Positions 1 through 5,716 of a stretch of 27,262 bases of DNA are shown in pieces (within the stretch, counting starts at the first letter, position 1; every line of letters starts with the position of its first letter). Location: positions 1 through 27,262 of IMG/VR virus record IMGVR_UViG_3300001849_000235; one strand, given 5' to 3'. The position numbers and the translations under genes are program-made. Origin of the DNA: a virus. The notes under the pieces are model-generated. The model had not been told where the DNA came from, made no database searches, and worked only from the letters and a program-made list of their open reading frames with translations.

Positions 1-288
1 ACCGAACAAGAACGCCGTGAGGTGGGCATGTTTGGCTGCACCCAAGCACAGATGCGTGAAGCAGTTGAACAGAGCCTGACCTATCGTTTCTCGGGCGCGG
101 CCATGTATGTAATGAGTCTGCTGTCGGATGCACAAGAGATGGTTGCATATGGTCCTTATGATAGCGACACGCTGGCCAACATCCTGGAAGACCAGCGCCA
201 GCTGATGAACCGTGCCAAGTGGATCCTGAGCACCTACTGCATGAAAGATCGCCTATCCAATAGCTCAATTGGAGCATCTAGGGGTTGA
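1..288 (+). CDS. Hypothetical early protein, 5'-partial
   Basis: The reading frame is open from the first base of the window, so the 5' end is probably cut off. An in-frame ATG at 28, preceded by GAGG, could also be the true start and would give an 86-aa protein. I do not recognise the product. The visible part is mixed alpha-helical with a run of Met, Ala and Leu residues around MYVMSLLSDAQEMVAYG. The stop codon TGA at 286-288 lies inside the -35 box of the next promoter and gives the protein a C-terminal glycine, a pattern repeated across this region. Confidence 0.6.
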   Translation, partial: TEQERREVGMFGCTQAQMREAVEQSLTYRFSGAAMYVMSLLSDAQEMVAYGPYDSDTLANILEDQRQLMNRAKWILSTYCMKDRLSNSSIGASRG

Positions 289-313
289 CAAATGGTTTTA
301 CCTGTGCTATAGT
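285..313 (+). promoter_or_regulatory. Early sigma70-type promoter
   Basis: TTGACA at 285-290, 17 bp spacer, TATAGT at 308-313 with an extended TG (TGCTATAGT). It drives the genes at 343 and 587. The -35 box contains the stop codon of the preceding gene. Confidence 0.9.
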
Positions 314-342
314 ATTGACACACTAACAATTAGGAGCGAGCA

Positions 343-585
343 ATGGCAAATTCCCGTAGCCCTAACATGAGCTACTGCATGTTCGAAAACACTGCTGCGG
401 CTATGGAGCAGATCCTGGATCACCTGCGTGAAGCACTGGACGAAGGTCCCGAAGCTGTGCAGGAGTTCATGAAAGATCTCGGCAGCAACGAGCGTTCTAG
501 CTGGACTGAGCTTATGGAGCAGGCCAGTGAACTCAACCTCTTGACTTCAGAGATGGATGCTGCACTTACACTAACAAGGAGCTGA
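343..585 (+). CDS. Small conserved phage protein (MSYCMFENT motif)
   Basis: An 80-aa protein with a good Shine-Dalgarno (GGAGC, 8 nt before ATG). The segment NMSYCMFENT near residues 8-17 resembles a motif I know from uncharacterised small proteins of T4-type phages. The rest is predicted helical and acidic (HLREALDEGPEAVQEFMKDL). Function is unknown. It is the first gene of a two-gene transcript from the promoter at 285: its stop is one base before the ATG of the next gene, so the two are probably translationally coupled. Confidence 0.75.
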   Translation: MANSRSPNMSYCMFENTAAAMEQILDHLREALDEGPEAVQEFMKDLGSNERSSWTELMEQASELNLLTSEMDAALTLTRS

Positions 586-586
586 C

Positions 587-814
587 ATGTTTAATCATCG
601 TAAAACCCGCGAATACACCTGCATGTTGTACGACCTCATGGACGAGGGTACCTTGGATCCCCGTTCAGTGGCAGAGATGTGCCTTGTCTACATGAGCGAA
701 GATGATGTTAAAGACATGTGTCGCAACAACGACATCCTGCCCTACGGCGAGGAAGAGTATGATGGGCAGCCCGACGAAGCGCAAGAGTGGGCCGACTTTG
801 ATCCTGATTGTTAA
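587..814 (+). CDS. Small acidic protein, paralog of the gene at 1465
   Basis: A 75-aa protein starting at ATG 587, with AAGGAG at about 575-580 inside the end of the previous gene. Its core VYMSEDDVKDMCRNNDILP (residues about 34-52) matches KYMSSDEVRGMLDSNELSP in the gene at 1465, so the two are diverged paralogs. The C-terminus is strongly acidic. The function is unknown. It is the second gene of the transcript from 285. Confidence 0.75.
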   Translation: MFNHRKTREYTCMLYDLMDEGTLDPRSVAEMCLVYMSEDDVKDMCRNNDILPYGEEEYDGQPDEAQEWADFDPDC

Positions 815-818
815 GTGG

Positions 819-847
819 TTGACAGGGTGTCTTTTTGATGCTATAAT
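819..847 (+). promoter_or_regulatory. Early sigma70-type promoter
   Basis: TTGACA 819-824, 17 bp, TATAAT 842-847 with extended TGC. It serves the gene at 875. Confidence 0.9.
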
Positions 848-874
848 ACACACATACACTAAAAAGGAGCGATC

Positions 875-1132
875 ATGAAAAACGTTTACAAGGTCTACAG
901 CGGACGGGCAGGTGCTTGCATGTGCGGTTGTGCGGGTAAGTATAGTTATACAGAACGTGCCGCTAAACGCGAGAGCAGAGCGGGCTATGATGTGTCAGAC
1001 AGCGTGAGTGAGCGCAGTGTTAAAATTATTACCGGAAAACTGTTGAGAAATCCTAAAACAAAGTGTGACAAAGACGCCGGTGCGCTGATACTCGAGCAAA
1101 ATGGTCGGGTATTGGTTGCGTATTTTGACTGA
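875..1132 (+). CDS. Cys-rich conserved phage protein (CMCGCAGKYS motif)
   Basis: An 85-aa basic protein; Shine-Dalgarno AAGGAGC, 6 nt before ATG. The N-terminal motif YSGRAGACMCGCAGKYSY (residues about 8-25) has three clustered cysteines and resembles a recurrent SGxxGCMCGCxGxY motif in uncharacterised phage proteins. I infer possible metal binding, but no full zinc-finger set is visible (one more Cys lies in KTKCDKD). Its own promoter is at 819. The 3' end overlaps the promoter at 1116. Confidence 0.75.
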   Translation: MKNVYKVYSGRAGACMCGCAGKYSYTERAAKRESRAGYDVSDSVSERSVKIITGKLLRNPKTKCDKDAGALILEQNGRVLVAYFD

Positions 1133-1144
1133 CCGTGCTATACT
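1116..1144 (+). promoter_or_regulatory. Early promoter with weak -35
   Basis: TTGCGT 1116-1121, 17 bp, TATACT 1139-1144 preceded by TGC. The -35 deviates from the array consensus but spacing and extended -10 fit. The -35 lies inside the 3' end of the upstream gene. Confidence 0.6.
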
Positions 1145-1171
1145 ACACACATACCTAAACAGAGGGTCGCA

Positions 1172-1411
1172 GTGAAACTTGATGTTAATGAAGTAATACA
1201 ATGGACCGGCGCCTTTTTCATCGGAGCAGGACATGTTCTAAACACCTTAGGCAGTGCCTATCATAGGGATTTTTGGAACATTGCAGCCTTTGCCGTAGGC
1301 ACTATACTGTTTCTTGCTTGGACAGTACGTGCGGCCAATAAGCCACAGATGGCAGTAAACGTTGTGGCTTTGGCCACAATGGCTGTAGGGTTATTTCGTG
1401 CATGGGGTTGA
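1172..1411 (+). CDS. Small inner-membrane protein, three predicted TM segments
   Basis: A 79-aa protein with a GTG start at 1172 preceded by AGAGGG. Three hydrophobic stretches (about residues 10-27, 35-53 and 60-76) separated by short polar loops predict a small integral membrane protein. No family recognised. The C-terminal RAWG ends in a TGA embedded in the next -35 box. As an early phage membrane protein, a role at the host envelope is possible but is only a guess. Confidence 0.7.
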   Translation: MKLDVNEVIQWTGAFFIGAGHVLNTLGSAYHRDFWNIAAFAVGTILFLAWTVRAANKPQMAVNVVALATMAVGLFRAWG

Positions 1412-1436
1412 CAAAGTGGTAAAAACTCTGTATAAT
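1408..1436 (+). promoter_or_regulatory. Early sigma70-type promoter
   Basis: TTGACA 1408-1413, 17 bp, TATAAT 1431-1436. The stop codon of the previous gene (1409-1411) lies inside the -35 box. Confidence 0.9.
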
Positions 1437-1464
1437 TAAGGCTTAGACACTAAAGGAGCGAACC

Positions 1465-1707
1465 ATGCTTACAGACAACAAGCTGTTCAATAGCGATCCC
1501 CGAGACTTTGCACTTCAACTCGTTAGAGACGGGCAAGTGGATGCAGAGAGACTACTCCTAGCCGCCCTCAAATATATGAGCTCTGACGAAGTTCGTGGCA
1601 TGCTGGACTCAAACGAACTGAGCCCTCGCTTCTTTGAATACGATCCTATAGACGCGATGGGCGCGTTGAACGACTTCAACTATGTTGGTTCACGCCATCA
1701 CTATTGA
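1465..1707 (+). CDS. Small protein, paralog of the gene at 587
   Basis: An 80-aa protein with AAAGGAGCG before ATG 1465. Residues about 29-52 (ALKYMSSDEVRGMLDSNE) align with the core of the gene at 587, and the preceding part shares a helical Leu-rich pattern. Homologs with a KYMSxDxVxxML core occur as unknown small proteins in other phages, from memory. Function unknown. It is first in a three-gene transcript with the genes at 1720 and 1919. Confidence 0.75.
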   Translation: MLTDNKLFNSDPRDFALQLVRDGQVDAERLLLAALKYMSSDEVRGMLDSNELSPRFFEYDPIDAMGALNDFNYVGSRHHY

Positions 1708-1719
1708 TTAGGAGCAAGA

Positions 1720-1926
1720 ATGAACGAACGAATCCGAGAACTTGCTGAGCAGGCTGCTAAAGACACTAGCGATGGTTACCCTGTAACTAACAAATTTGCT
1801 GAAAAATTCGCCGGGTTGATTGTGAGGGAATGTATGGATAATTTGTCATGGCACGGGCATGATGAAGCTGTTTCGCAATTGGAATGGTTCAAGGTTAATC
1901 GCTTAGGAATCAAATCCTATGTTTAA
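1720..1926 (+). CDS. Conserved small phage protein (MNERIRELAEQA family)
   Basis: A 68-aa protein with TTAGGAGC before ATG. The N-terminus MNERIRELAEQA and the later KFAGLIVRECMD are typical of a widespread uncharacterised family in tailed phages. It is predicted to be mostly helical. It is middle gene of its transcript, and the next gene starts 8 nt before this one stops. Confidence 0.8.
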   Translation: MNERIRELAEQAAKDTSDGYPVTNKFAEKFAGLIVRECMDNLSWHGHDEAVSQLEWFKVNRLGIKSYV

Positions 1927-2095
1927 GGTCACTTGGATTTTTCGCAACGAACACGAATGGACCAACACCTTCGACAGTGCCAAAGAGCGCGAACTCTTTA
2001 TCAACCGTTGTGGATTGGTCACTCATCCAGACATTGTGCGTGTCTTTGTAATGGATCCTGAAGGTGCTGAACGCGATATCCTGCGTGTAAGATAA
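1919..2095 (+). CDS. 58-aa protein, paralog of the gene at 6857
   Basis: This short gene (ATG 1919, TAA 2093-2095) overlaps the end of the previous gene by 8 nt. The product matches the 57-aa product at 6857 over almost its whole length: both read MF(K/R)V.W(I/V)FRN(E/D)HEW, then (L/F)INRCGL and HPDIVRV. Conservation between distant copies, mostly conservative replacements, shows that both are real genes under selection. Function unknown; possibly a small alpha/beta domain. Confidence 0.85.
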   Translation: MFKVTWIFRNEHEWTNTFDSAKERELFINRCGLVTHPDIVRVFVMDPEGAERDILRVR

Positions 2096-2107
2096 AAGCA
2101 AAAAAGG

Positions 2108-2136
2108 TTGACAAAGCAGAAATTTGGTGCTATACT
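2108..2136 (+). promoter_or_regulatory. Early sigma70-type promoter
   Basis: TTGACA 2108-2113, 17 bp, TATACT 2131-2136 with extended TGC. It serves the gene at 2169. Confidence 0.9.
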
Positions 2137-2168
2137 GCACACTTGTTCAACACACCAAGGAACAAAAG

Positions 2169-2405
2169 ATGTCTAATATGGGTCACAATACCCAAAAGCA
2201 GTTCTATATCTACGAAGAGACCACACACTGGCAACAGGTTCCCTGTTCAGATAACTATAATCATGTCTATGTGTTTACGGAACGACCTACAGGTCGTATG
2301 GCCACAGTAGTAGCCTATGTCAAACGAGGAACCAAAGAGCTGTTTCGTTTTGGAGGGCCGCGTAAAATTGATCTAAAGGGTAGGACTTTTAAACCCTTAG
2401 ATTAG
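2169..2405 (+). CDS. Hypothetical early protein
   Basis: A 78-aa protein. A longer frame reaches into the promoter, but the start is placed at ATG 2169 because it follows CCAAGGAAC and lies downstream of the expected transcription start. It is basic and aromatic-rich (QFYIYEETTHWQQVP near the N-terminus), with a beta-strand-like centre (VYVFTERPTGRMATVVAYVK). Function unknown. Confidence 0.7.
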   Translation: MSNMGHNTQKQFYIYEETTHWQQVPCSDNYNHVYVFTERPTGRMATVVAYVKRGTKELFRFGGPRKIDLKGRTFKPLD

Positions 2406-2408
2406 GGG

Positions 2409-2437
2409 TTGACAGATGGTAAAGTCGGTGTTATAAT
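2409..2437 (+). promoter_or_regulatory. Early sigma70-type promoter
   Basis: TTGACA 2409-2414, 17 bp, TATAAT 2432-2437 preceded by TGT. It serves the gene at 2469. Confidence 0.9.
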
Positions 2438-2468
2438 ACGCACATACACTAAACAAACAGGATAGTAA

Positions 2469-2723
2469 ATGATCACAGCAGACACGCTCAAGACCCTAAC
2501 CACGTTCAATTGCCACGGGCTGGCTATGGCCCTGCATCACAGCGGCTACACGGGTGCGTCATTTGAGACTGCCAAGTTCCTTGGAATTACCAACGGCGGC
2601 CAGTTCTGCTACCACGTTACATTCCATGACGATGGCGGCGGACCGGACACGGATGCTATTGCAGAGGGCAAGGTATTCCTGAGTTATGACCCTGCTTCCG
2701 GTAAGGTTAATGCGGACTACTAG
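2469..2723 (+). CDS. Hypothetical early protein
   Basis: An 84-aa protein with CAGGAT as Shine-Dalgarno. The N-terminal half is helical (ADTLKTLTTFNCHGLAMALH) and the second half contains strand-like segments ending KVFLSYDPASGKVNADY. I recognise no family. It is the single gene between the promoters at 2409 and 2725, and its stop TAG is directly followed by GTTGACA of the next promoter. Confidence 0.7.
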   Translation: MITADTLKTLTTFNCHGLAMALHHSGYTGASFETAKFLGITNGGQFCYHVTFHDDGGGPDTDAIAEGKVFLSYDPASGKVNADY

Positions 2724-2724
2724 G

Positions 2725-2753
2725 TTGACAGCCCTTAGGTTTGGTGTTATACT
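2725..2753 (+). promoter_or_regulatory. Early sigma70-type promoter
   Basis: TTGACA 2725-2730, 17 bp, TATACT 2748-2753 preceded by TGT. It serves the genes at 2783 and 3090. Confidence 0.9.
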
Positions 2754-2782
2754 GTAGTTGTATTAATAATAAGGAGCCTGAA

Positions 2783-3073
2783 ATGAAAAAGATCCTGTTT
2801 GCGTCACTGATGCTAACTTCGTTCGCTGCTGCTGCACATGGTTACGGCGTGACCGCACCATCTGCCCGCACAGTCTACGTGCATGGTCACGCCCACGGTG
2901 GTGGGTATGGTTGGGTAGTGCCCATGGTAATCGGTGGCGTGGTTGGTTATGGTGTAGCCCGTGCTCAACAGCCCTACTACACTGAGCAGGTTCAGGTTGT
3001 TCCGCAGTGCAGCCCGTGGCGTGAAATTCAACAACCTGACGGCACTATTGTTCGTGAACGAGTTTGCCGTTAA
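2783..3073 (+). CDS. Exported small protein with signal peptide and Gly-rich segment
   Basis: A 96-aa protein starting at ATG 2783 after AAGGAGC. Residues 1-18 (MKKILFASLMLTSFAAAA) form a classic Sec signal peptide: lysines, hydrophobic core, small residues at the likely cleavage site. A His/Gly-rich stretch and a hydrophobic Gly segment (VVPMVIGGVVGYGVA) follow, like a glycine-zipper. The C-terminus has two cysteines in QCSPW...ERVCR that could form a disulfide in the periplasm. Small proteins of this build occur in T4-type phages of aquatic bacteria, from memory. An envelope role is inferred. Confidence 0.75.
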   Translation: MKKILFASLMLTSFAAAAHGYGVTAPSARTVYVHGHAHGGGYGWVVPMVIGGVVGYGVARAQQPYYTEQVQVVPQCSPWREIQQPDGTIVRERVCR

Positions 3074-3089
3074 CTACTAAGGAGCACAC

Positions 3090-3236
3090 ATGAAAGTTGG
3101 CGATACCTATAAGACAAGCACCGGCGGCACTGTCACGATCACTAAGACAGGCCTGATACACAAATCAGGCAATGCCTACTCGAGCAAGATTGTTCAGCAA
3201 GAAGTCAAGCCACAGCCCGTCAAAAAGAAGGATTAA
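3090..3236 (+). CDS. 48-aa basic protein
   Basis: ATG 3090 follows CTAAGGAGC and the frame runs to TAA 3234-3236. The product starts MKVGDTYKTSTGGTVTITKT, beta-strand-like with many Thr, and ends in a Lys-rich tail PVKKKD. It lies 16 nt after the exported-protein gene on the same transcript. The strong ribosome binding site and tight packing support it as a real gene. Function unknown. Confidence 0.7.
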   Translation: MKVGDTYKTSTGGTVTITKTGLIHKSGNAYSSKIVQQEVKPQPVKKKD

Positions 3237-3240
3237 TTGG

Positions 3241-3269
3241 TTGACAGTTTGGCCAAGATGCGCTATAAT
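3241..3269 (+). promoter_or_regulatory. Early sigma70-type promoter
   Basis: TTGACA 3241-3246, 17 bp, TATAAT 3264-3269. It serves the gene at 3299. Confidence 0.9.
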
Positions 3270-3298
3270 ACACAAACACTAACACACTGGAGCGAGCC

Positions 3299-3529
3299 AT
3301 GAAAGTAGCAGATCTAATTGAAGAACTCAAGTACTGCAATCCAGAAGCAGAAGTTCACTTTTCTTACAACTATGGCGATCATTGGCGCACCCAAGTTGCA
3401 CCCAAAGTTGATAGTGTAGAGGAAGCCCACGTGGTTTGGTCCGAGTACCACAGCATGCCTAAGATTGCCGAGTACGACGGTGACGAAGAGGATGCAGAAA
3501 CCCTACAGACAGTAGTGGTATTAGGTTGA
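3299..3529 (+). CDS. Conserved phage protein (MKVADLIEELKYCNPEAEV family)
   Basis: A 76-aa acidic protein with TGGAGCG before ATG. The N-terminus MKVADLIEELKYCNPEAEV followed by SYNYGDHWRTQVA belongs to a widespread small-protein family that I recognise from tailed phages and prophages; no function has been assigned. The C-terminal part is very acidic (EYDGDEEDAE) and ends VVVLG, the glycine and stop codon coming from the GGTTGACA of the next promoter. Confidence 0.85.
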   Translation: MKVADLIEELKYCNPEAEVHFSYNYGDHWRTQVAPKVDSVEEAHVVWSEYHSMPKIAEYDGDEEDAETLQTVVVLG

Positions 3530-3554
3530 CAGCCTGCCCAAAAGGCGCTACAAT
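3526..3554 (+). promoter_or_regulatory. Early sigma70-type promoter
   Basis: TTGACA 3526-3531, 17 bp, TACAAT 3549-3554. The previous gene's stop codon lies in the -35 box. It serves the genes at 3585 and 3824. Confidence 0.85.
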
Positions 3555-3584
3555 AGAGACACAGTAAACAACTAGGAGCAAAAG

Positions 3585-3827
3585 ATGGGAATGTGGACTA
3601 CGGACAATCAGGACACTATGAAGGATGTGCTCAAGGCGTTTTCAGAGGCTGCTCGTGCTCGCTACGAGACTATGGCTTTCGAAGCTGGCTACCTTGAGAG
3701 CGTGATCGTTAGCATCCTGCCTGACATGCCCAAGCGCAAGCAGAAGACCTTGATTGAAGACATGGTCCGTGCTACTCAGAAGCTGGAGCAGGAAGTGATT
3801 GCCCGGATGAACAAGGAGACGGTATGA
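3585..3827 (+). CDS. Helical small protein
   Basis: An 80-aa protein with CTAGGAGC before ATG. It is almost entirely predicted helix, with a heptad-like C-terminal half (KRKQKTLIEDMVRATQKLEQ) that could form a coiled coil or dimer. Unknown function. It is translationally coupled to the next gene, whose ATG at 3824 overlaps its TGA. Confidence 0.7.
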   Translation: MGMWTTDNQDTMKDVLKAFSEAARARYETMAFEAGYLESVIVSILPDMPKRKQKTLIEDMVRATQKLEQEVIARMNKETV

Positions 3828-4036
3828 TGGTGCTTAACAAAGAACATGGCTCCCCATTTGATCGTGGGAGTGCAGACTCCTACTATGGTCGCCCACGTGA
3901 TCCCCACTATTGGCCCGAAGGCACCAATCGAGGTCGCCGCAGAGATATGGTTGAGATGACTGCCGAGCAGGTTCAGGAATATCTAGCAGGCTACGAAGAA
4001 AACGAACAATCTGGGGACAAGAAAAACTGGGGTTGA
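3824..4036 (+). CDS. Conserved phage protein (GSPFDRGSADSYYGR family)
   Basis: A 70-aa protein whose core HGSPFDRGSADSYYGRPRD (about residues 8-26) is one of the most recognisable small conserved phage motifs, found in many myoviruses and some prophages without a known function. It then has PHYWPEG and a C-terminal helix rich in Glu. ATG 3824 follows AAGGAG with 5-nt spacing and overlaps the upstream stop. The end KNWG plus TGA is encoded by the next promoter's GGTTGACA. Confidence 0.85.
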   Translation: MMVLNKEHGSPFDRGSADSYYGRPRDPHYWPEGTNRGRRRDMVEMTAEQVQEYLAGYEENEQSGDKKNWG

Positions 4037-4061
4037 CACCCTGGGCTTTTGGGCTTACAAT
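4033..4061 (+). promoter_or_regulatory. Early sigma70-type promoter
   Basis: TTGACA 4033-4038, 17 bp, TACAAT 4056-4061. The stop codon of the previous gene overlaps the -35 box. Confidence 0.85.
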
Positions 4062-4093
4062 AGAAGCATTGTTAGAAACAAGGAGCAAAGCAA

Positions 4094-4537
4094 ATGGGCA
4101 CCAATTCAACTATTGCAATCGAGTTCCCAGACGGTGCTATTCAGCAAGTCTATTGTCACTGGGACGGTTACATTGACCATAACGGCAAAATACTCTTTGA
4201 ACACTATCAGGACCCGTTGAAACTGCGTGAGCTGATTAACTTGGGCGACTTGAGTAGCTTGGCTCCTCGCATTGGCGAGAAGCACGAGTTTGATTGCCCG
4301 TACAAATACGGCACTCCTGAACACAAATCTTGGCGAGAGGTCTGTACCTTTTACGGGCGAGATCGTGGAGATGACGATGTAAGTGCCAAAAAGTTTAAGA
4401 ATTTTGCAGACTACAAGGCCAACCATCGGTATGAGCAATTCGAGTATATTCTACGTAAGGACGGCAATTGGTATGTCTGTCAGCACGGACGTGACTATGA
4501 GCTTTTGGATGAGGTGCTAGATGAACTAGAATATTAG
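4094..4537 (+). CDS. Conserved phage protein (MGTNSTIAIEF...HWDGY family)
   Basis: A 147-aa protein, the longest of the small early set apart from the ATPase. The N-terminus MGTNSTIAIEFPDG and the following YCHWDGYIDHNGKIL are hallmarks of a conserved family seen in T4-type phages. The middle (LINLGDLSSLAPRIG) and the aromatic C-terminal part (GNWYVCQHG) also look folded. The function is not established. AAGGAGC lies 9 nt before ATG. Confidence 0.85.
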   Translation: MGTNSTIAIEFPDGAIQQVYCHWDGYIDHNGKILFEHYQDPLKLRELINLGDLSSLAPRIGEKHEFDCPYKYGTPEHKSWREVCTFYGRDRGDDDVSAKKFKNFADYKANHRYEQFEYILRKDGNWYVCQHGRDYELLDEVLDELEY

Positions 4538-4621
4538 ACACCGAAGACACGATCTGACAAAATGAGATTGTTACTAGTGTGATCAAAAATGAAATCCAAT
4601 ACATAGACAAGGAGATTGCAG

Positions 4622-4813
4622 ATGAGTAAGAGGAATGACCTGAGCTACGAAATTGAACAACTTTATATCGACGGGTTTAGCCCAAGTCGTATTGCAAAGA
4701 TCTTAGAGTGCCCCGTTGGGCTAGTCTTTAACTGGCTTGAAGAAAATGGATTTGGTATGGCAAAAAAGCCACAGGAAGAAGAGTTTAGCCCTTTCAATAC
4801 ACTAAATTCTTGA
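4622..4813 (+). CDS. Small helix-turn-helix protein
   Basis: A 63-aa protein starting at ATG 4622, chosen over the in-frame TTG at 4616 because AAGGAG at 4609-4614 is correctly spaced. Residues about 9-43 (IEQLYIDGFSPSRIAKILEC, then FNWLEENG) fit a helix-turn-helix of the resolvase/sigma-region-4 kind; similar DLSYEIEQLYIDG proteins occur in T4-type phages. It could be a transcriptional regulator of the early promoter array, which is inference. No clear array promoter precedes it; the 84-bp gap upstream has only weak -10-like sequence. Confidence 0.75.
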   Translation: MSKRNDLSYEIEQLYIDGFSPSRIAKILECPVGLVFNWLEENGFGMAKKPQEEEFSPFNTLNS

Positions 4814-4823
4814 TACATTTCGG

Positions 4824-4852
4824 TTGACAGCCCGTCCAAAAGGTCGTATAAT
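4824..4852 (+). promoter_or_regulatory. Early sigma70-type promoter
   Basis: TTGACA 4824-4829, 17 bp, TATAAT 4847-4852. Unlike the others it lacks the ACACAGACACTA leader; the expected start is next to a hairpin at 4860-4878. Confidence 0.9.
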
Positions 4853-4859
4853 AAAATTA

Positions 4860-4878
4860 ATGGGAAATGGTTTCCCAT
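4860..4878 (+). promoter_or_regulatory. Inverted repeat at the 5' end of the transcript
   Basis: ATGGGAAA (4860-4867), 3-nt loop, TTTCCCAT (4871-4878): a perfect 8-bp stem only 8 nt after the -10 box, so the mRNA would begin with this hairpin. It could stabilise the mRNA against 5' decay or be an operator. Confidence 0.6.
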
Positions 4879-4911
4879 ACACACAGACAAACACAGAGAA
4901 AGGAACTCAAA

Positions 4912-5304
4912 ATGTCTAGTTTTAAATATGCAGGTGTTTCAACGCTGAATGGCAAGATCAAGGCTCGTTTTGCCAACGATCAGATGCGTGTCAAGGTTCT
5001 GGCTAAGAACGGCCACAAGGACATTGACATTATCGAGCTCAAGCATCCAATGACCAAGCAAGAAGCTGTGGCTTTCCTGCTGTCTATTAACTTCGACAAT
5101 GGTAATGCTAGTGTTCGTGCAGCTATCGAAGCTGAGGTTGAGAAGCGTACCTCAGTAACTACTCCTAAGCCTAAGGCTAAGGCTCCGGTCAAGAGCAAGC
5201 CCTCTATGGATGCAATCAAGGCCAAGGCTCAAGCTGCAAAGGCCAAGGAGACTAAAGTCACCAAGGCTGATGTCGAGGCTCAACTGGAAAACGAACCTTT
5301 CTAA
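4912..5304 (+). CDS. Conserved protein with histone-like Lys/Ala tail
   Basis: A 130-aa protein; start at ATG 4912 (AAAGGAACTC upstream) rather than further upstream, where the frame crosses the leader hairpin. Residues 1-80 form a compact domain with SFKYAGVSTLNGKIKARFAN and DIDIIELKHPMTKQEAVAFL, conserved in T4-type phages without known function. Residues about 80-120 are a low-complexity Lys/Ala/Pro tail like histone H1, suggesting nucleic-acid binding. Its own promoter and 5' hairpin suggest high expression. Confidence 0.8.
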   Translation: MSSFKYAGVSTLNGKIKARFANDQMRVKVLAKNGHKDIDIIELKHPMTKQEAVAFLLSINFDNGNASVRAAIEAEVEKRTSVTTPKPKAKAPVKSKPSMDAIKAKAQAAKAKETKVTKADVEAQLENEPF

Positions 5305-5369
5305 AGAGTGCCTTGTAATACAAGAAGGGGGAGTGATCGCGGAACACAAGAGTTGTTCCGCCTACTCTT
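5304..5369 (+). ncRNA. Candidate structured RNA, three-stem junction
   Basis: Directly after the stop codon of the previous gene come three nested or adjacent perfect helices: closing stem AAGAGT (5304-5309) with ACTCTT (5364-5369); stem CTTGT (5312-5316) with ACAAG (5320-5324); and stem GCGGAACA (5339-5346) with TGTTCCGC (5354-5361). They form a plausible three-way junction. No T-run follows, so it is not a plain intrinsic terminator. No known RNA family recognised. It could be a 3'-UTR element, a processing site or an sRNA. Confidence 0.35.
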
Positions 5370-5429
5370 AAACGACCGAAATAACTTGGCGCCCCTTATC
5401 TATATAATGCACAGCGGGGTATTACACAG

Positions 5430-5648
5430 ATGAGCAAATTGGCCTGTATGGGACGACCTTGGGTTGCCTTTGACGAGACTAACAAACAGCATCGTCGTTG
5501 GTACTTTGAATTCGTTAAACACAAGACTTGGGGTCGGTGTCCGGTTCGATTTATCGTTGCGGATGATCCCGGTGATCTGTTGCAGATGATCCAACGAAGG
5601 TTAAACCAGTATTACACAGAACGAGAATTTGGCAAGATTGACCGTTGA
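5430..5648 (+). CDS. Conserved phage protein (GRPWVAFDETNKQHRRWY family)
   Basis: A 72-aa basic protein. The motif MGRPWVAFDETNKQHRRWY followed by KTWGRCPVRF and DLLQMIQRRL resembles a family of small conserved phage proteins, from memory. The ribosome binding site is weak (GCGGGG about 12 nt upstream). Upstream TATAAT at 5403-5408 is a good -10, but no convincing -35 lies 16-18 bp away, so expression may come from read-through of the 4824 transcript. Confidence 0.7.
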   Translation: MSKLACMGRPWVAFDETNKQHRRWYFEFVKHKTWGRCPVRFIVADDPGDLLQMIQRRLNQYYTEREFGKIDR

Positions 5649-5673
5649 CCTTATGACAGTTCTCCTATAATAT
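5645..5673 (+). promoter_or_regulatory. Probable promoter
   Basis: TTGACC 5645-5650 with TATAAT at 5666-5671 (15 bp) or TAATAT at 5668-5673 (17 bp). It is weaker than the array consensus. A hairpin follows at 5682. Confidence 0.55.
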
Positions 5674-5681
5674 ATTTGATA

Positions 5682-5695
5682 ACTGCTTCGGCAGT
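5682..5695 (+). promoter_or_regulatory. 5'-leader hairpin with UUCG tetraloop
   Basis: ACTGC (5682-5686), TTCG, GCAGT (5691-5695): a stem closed by C-G around a UUCG tetraloop, the classic very stable RNA hairpin. It would sit near the 5' end of the mRNA, 21 nt before the ATG at 5717. Confidence 0.65.
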
Positions 5696-5716
5696 ACAAA
5701 AATAAGGAAACATAAT

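Noticed and set aside
2124-2168. Upstream in-frame starts inside promoters (MVLYCT, MLYYTD-like N-termini; also near 7043, 8077, 6490 and 9855)
   Set aside because: They begin in the -35 to -10 region, upstream of the expected RNA start, and a well-spaced GGAGC plus ATG follows further down.
4106-4438. 110-aa minus-strand frame inside the gene at 4094
   Set aside because: No ribosome binding site or family features; it is the antisense shadow of a well-supported conserved gene.
5403-5408. TATAAT as a full promoter for the gene at 5430
   Set aside because: No acceptable -35 sequence lies 16-18 bp upstream; the nearest TTGGCG is only 11 bp away, so it was left as a weak -10 only.
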